64,000 bases of DNA. It comes from DSFO01 sp041640715. GTDB taxonomy: Archaea > Thermoproteota > Thermoprotei > Gearchaeales > Gearchaeaceae. How positions within the stretch are numbered: position 1 is the stretch's first letter; every line of letters begins with the position of its first letter. The stretch spans positions 34,207-98,206 of the forward strand of contig JBEPZU010000003.1 in assembly GCA_041640715.1 (NCBI GenBank), given 5' to 3'. The position numbers and the translations under genes are program-made. This document shows positions 61,661 to 64,000 of this stretch, piece by piece. The notes beneath the pieces were generated by a model. That model searched no databases, was not told the origin of the DNA, and was given only the letters and a program-made list of their open reading frames with translations.

Positions 61661-62394
61661 GCATTTCCAAGCAAGAAATAAGGCAAAAGATATGGAAATT
61701 ATTGGAAGAGAAAGACATTGCGGATTTCCCTAGACCTGTATTCAACAGAATACCTAATTTTAAAGGTTCAGAAATAGCTTCTGTAAAGCTATCCCAACTT
61801 GAGGTCTTCAAGAAAAGCAATGTGATAAAAATAAATCCTGATTCTCCACAGAGAAAAGCTCGTGAAATCGCTCTCAGCTTAGGGAAAACATTAATAATGC
61901 CTACTCCTAGGATTAAGGAAGGCTTTCTATTACTAGATCCTAAAAGAATTCCTAAAAACGCTTACAGAGAAGCTTCTACTATAAAAGGTGCCTTTGAGTA
62001 TGGTGTGAAAATTCATCCCAAAGACCTTCCTAGCATAGATTTCATCGTTCTAGGTTCTGTGGCGGTTTCCTTAGACGGTGCTAGAATAGGGAAAGGAGAA
62101 GGTTATGGGGAGCTTGAATTTGCTATTTTACTAGAATACGGCAAAATAAAGAGGGACGTAAAAATAGCTACAACAGTTCATGATCTGCAAATAGTTGAGG
62201 AAATACCCATAGAACCTTTCGATGTAAGCGTAGACTTAATAGTTACACCTAGCAAAATATTCGAATTGAAGCAAAGACATGATAGACCCCATGGCATAAT
62301 TTGGGAATTATTGCCTATGGAGAAGATAGAGGAGATACCTATACTAAAGGAAATGTATTTGGAAAAACAAAACAAACCGATCGTTTCTTTTTAA
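61657..62394 (+). CDS. 5-formyltetrahydrofolate cyclo-ligase family protein
   Basis: 245 residues. Pattern KQEIRQKIWKLLEEKDIADF, VIKINPDSPQRKAREIALS, FIVLGSVAVSLDGARIGKGE and GYGELEFAILLEYG matches archaeal members of the 5-FTHF cycloligase/MTHFSD-like family. The glycine-rich GxGxGYGD-type ATP motif is present in the form RIGKGEGYGELE. Whether it really works on folates is unsure, because archaeal C1 carriers vary. Starts with GTG overlapping the B-box gene. Confidence 0.83.
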   Translation: MSISKQEIRQKIWKLLEEKDIADFPRPVFNRIPNFKGSEIASVKLSQLEVFKKSNVIKINPDSPQRKAREIALSLGKTLIMPTPRIKEGFLLLDPKRIPKNAYREASTIKGAFEYGVKIHPKDLPSIDFIVLGSVAVSLDGARIGKGEGYGELEFAILLEYGKIKRDVKIATTVHDLQIVEEIPIEPFDVSVDLIVTPSKIFELKQRHDRPHGIIWELLPMEKIEEIPILKEMYLEKQNKPIVSF

Positions 62395-62415
62395 ATTTTT
62401 AACTAATATATAATT

Positions 62416-64000
62416 ATGATCAAAATAGATTTAAATGAGAAAGTTGAAAAGTTCATGCGAAAAACGCTCTATTTTGTAGATGCAGAAACTTCTGTATTTA
62501 ATGCTTCCTTAATAATGAAAGCTCATGGCGTGGGAAGCGTTATAGTTAAAGAGAAAGATAAACCTGTAGGAATTGTAACTGAGCGAGACATTCTTAATAA
62601 AGTAGTATCTGAAGGTAAGGATCCTCGCAAAGTTAAAGTTAAGCAGATAATGTCTTCACCGTTAGTCGTAATAAGGGCAGATGAGACGGTAGAAGAAGCC
62701 TTGAGGAAAATGCTGATGTACGGTTTCAGAAGGCTGCCTGTAGTAAACGAAAAGGGAGAAGTAGTAGGTCTTTTAGCTCAGCGATTCTTGATAAGAGGAG
62801 GAGAAGAAGAATTAATAAGGAAGGCGGAGTTCCCCCTCAGGCTCTCAAAAGATCTTCATGATTTCTATAGAGGCAAAATAGAGGTGATTTCCAAAGTTCC
62901 AATAACGAGCATGTCTGATTTCTCGATATGGTATACTCCTGGCGTTGCTTCTCCTTGTAAGGAGATAAGTAAGGATAAGGAAAAAGTCTTCTTCTATACA
63001 AACAAGTGGAATAACGTAGCGATAGTAAGCGATGGTTCTAGGACTTTGGGACTAGGGGATATAGGACCTTACGCTGCTCTACCTGTGATGGAGGGAAAAG
63101 CATTGCTCTTTAGATATCTAGGCGCTGTGGATGCTTTTCCTATCTGTATCAATGAAAAAGACCCTGAGAAAATAATAGAGATAGTTAAGGCTATAGAACC
63201 TTCTTTTGGCGGTATAAATTTGGAAGACATCGAGTCTCCTAAGTGTTTCTATCTTTTGGAAAGACTTCAGGAAGAGCTAGAAATACCTATATGGCACGAT
63301 GATCAACAAGGCACGGCTGCAGCCACTTTAGCAGCTTTGATAAACGCTTTAGAAATCGTGGGGAAGGATCATAGGAATGTAGTCGTTACTTTATTAGGAA
63401 GCGGTGCTGCTAATATCAAAGTGGCTGATTTGCTGATTAAGTATGGGTTTAAACCAGGAAATTTGATAATGCTTGATAGTAAGGGCATATTGAACATTAA
63501 TAGAAAAGATTTAGAAGATAATCCTTATAAGCTAAGGCTTGCTAAGATAACTAATTCAGAGCAAAGAGAAGGAGGTTTGGAAAAAGCTATAAAAAACGCA
63601 GACATACTAATAGCATATTCAAAACCAGGACCAGGTGTTGTCAAAAAAGAGCACATATTAGCTATGAATAAGGATCCCATAGTAATAGTAGGTGCAAATC
63701 CTGTACCAGAGATATGGCCTTGGGAGGCTAAAGAAGCAGGTGCAAAGATAGTAGCTACAGGAAGATCTGACTTTCCAAATCAAATAAACAATTCTTTAGT
63801 TTTCCCAGCAGTATTCAGAGGAACTTTAGAGGTAATGAGCAAAAAGATAACTGATGAGATGTGCATTGCGGCCGCTCAAGCAATAGCCTTAACGGCTAAG
63901 GAATATGGAATAAATGAAGATTATATAATTCCTTCCATGGAGCAAGAGGAAGTTTACATAAATGAAGCCGTAGCTGTAGCGTTAAAAGCTCAGGAGCAGG
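62416..64000 (+). CDS. Malic enzyme with N-terminal CBS-domain pair (runs off window)
   Basis: At least 528 residues. Residues 1-130 hold two CBS motifs (GSVIVKEKDKPVGIVTERDI; RRLPVVNEKGEVVGLLAQR). From about 145 on it is malic enzyme: FSIWYTPGVASPCKEISKD (catalytic Tyr), SDGSRTLGLGDIGPYAALPVM, GGINLEDIESPKCF (metal ligands), IWHDDQQGTAAATLAALINA and the NAD(P) loop VTLLGSGAANIKVADLL. Malate to pyruvate + CO2. The CBS pair suggests control by adenine nucleotides. The C-terminus lies beyond position 64000. Confidence 0.9.
   Translation, partial: MIKIDLNEKVEKFMRKTLYFVDAETSVFNASLIMKAHGVGSVIVKEKDKPVGIVTERDILNKVVSEGKDPRKVKVKQIMSSPLVVIRADETVEEALRKMLMYGFRRLPVVNEKGEVVGLLAQRFLIRGGEEELIRKAEFPLRLSKDLHDFYRGKIEVISKVPITSMSDFSIWYTPGVASPCKEISKDKEKVFFYTNKWNNVAIVSDGSRTLGLGDIGPYAALPVMEGKALLFRYLGAVDAFPICINEKDPEKIIEIVKAIEPSFGGINLEDIESPKCFYLLERLQEELEIPIWHDDQQGTAAATLAALINALEIVGKDHRNVVVTLLGSGAANIKVADLLIKYGFKPGNLIMLDSKGILNINRKDLEDNPYKLRLAKITNSEQREGGLEKAIKNADILIAYSKPGPGVVKKEHILAMNKDPIVIVGANPVPEIWPWEAKEAGAKIVATGRSDFPNQINNSLVFPAVFRGTLEVMSKKITDEMCIAAAQAIALTAKEYGINEDYIIPSMEQEEVYINEAVAVALKAQEQ

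Noticed and set aside
1..64000. CRISPR array, tRNA or rRNA genes
   Set aside because: No regularly spaced repeats and no T-arm/acceptor pairs were found; GTTCGA-like strings (for example at 39947 and 52314) lie inside coding frames without a cloverleaf.

Overview
The window looks like the chromosome of a thermophilic, oxygen-respiring archaeon of the Thermoproteota (crenarchaeal) type. The reasons are an A+T-rich, tightly packed gene layout, TATA boxes about 24-29 bases ahead of start codons with little or no leader, and a gene set that includes a Y-family polymerase of the Dpo4/Dbh type, an Nre repair protein, archaeal Elp3, an archaeal CoaBC, non-phosphorylating GAPN, TrpB2, GTP-type PEP carboxykinase and a secreted sedolisin-like protein. 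The exact lineage cannot be fixed from the sequence alone. No rRNA, tRNA, CRISPR array, transposase or integrase gene was found.

Layout. 1-7.7 kb: the N-terminal part of an MFS transporter, coaBC, a methyltransferase, an HTH_10 regulator, a compact heme-copper oxidase operon (subunits IIa, II, I), an Mrp-type Fe-S carrier and a LysO-like exporter. 8.3-18.5 kb: a redox and carbon block with an MDR dehydrogenase, CPBP protease, UbiA prenyltransferase, GAPN, zinc and iron alcohol dehydrogenases, an SCP2 protein, a lactonase-like MBL hydrolase and a GlcD-type FAD oxidase. 18.5-31.5 kb: housekeeping genes (DUF59, DNA polymerase IV, spermidine synthase, UbiX, DHH phosphoesterase, Elp3, CysRS, an Fpg/Nei-like glycosylase, DUF72, tRNA-binding protein, prenyl synthase, TrpB2). 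31.5-36 kb: a 1098-residue surface protein with a sedolisin fold that has lost its catalytic serine, then nreA. 36-47 kb: an F420-reductase-like protein, radical SAM protein, RAM domain, FrhB-like protein, PEPCK, HD phosphohydrolase, acyl-CoA synthetase, a beta-hydroxyacid dehydrogenase and a Cas4-like nuclease fused to a HAD domain. 47.3-52.1 kb: a co-directional cluster of a nucleotidyltransferase (apparently needing a -1 frameshift), a B12/radical SAM enzyme, two glycosyltransferases and an OsmC protein. 52.1-54.9 kb: a G+C-richer foreign island. 55-64 kb: pyrD, a PLP decarboxylase-like enzyme, a sugar kinase, a MacB-type ABC exporter, a mini B-box protein, a formyl-THF cycloligase-like protein and the start of a CBS-malic enzyme fusion.

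The most unusual part is the island at 52149-54912. It is bracketed by a 60-base perfect direct repeat made of the last codons of pyrD plus the convergent intergenic space, and each copy has a 17-base inverted repeat centred on the pyrD stop codon. Inside are the C-terminal fragment of an Lhr-type helicase, the N-terminal fragment of an SCP2-like gene on the other strand, and one intact membrane phosphodiesterase gene. It therefore resembles a mosaic of foreign DNA at a recombination site, with no recombinase of its own.

Other points of interest: a U_UUU_UUU slippery run joins a leaderless GTG-started reading frame to the nucleotidyltransferase frame at 47295-48127; a second small gene is broken by the same kind of shift at 39750-40045; the Fpg/Nei-like glycosylase lacks N-terminal proline; and two small genes (oxidase subunit IIa, B-box protein) sit in the gaps between larger genes.
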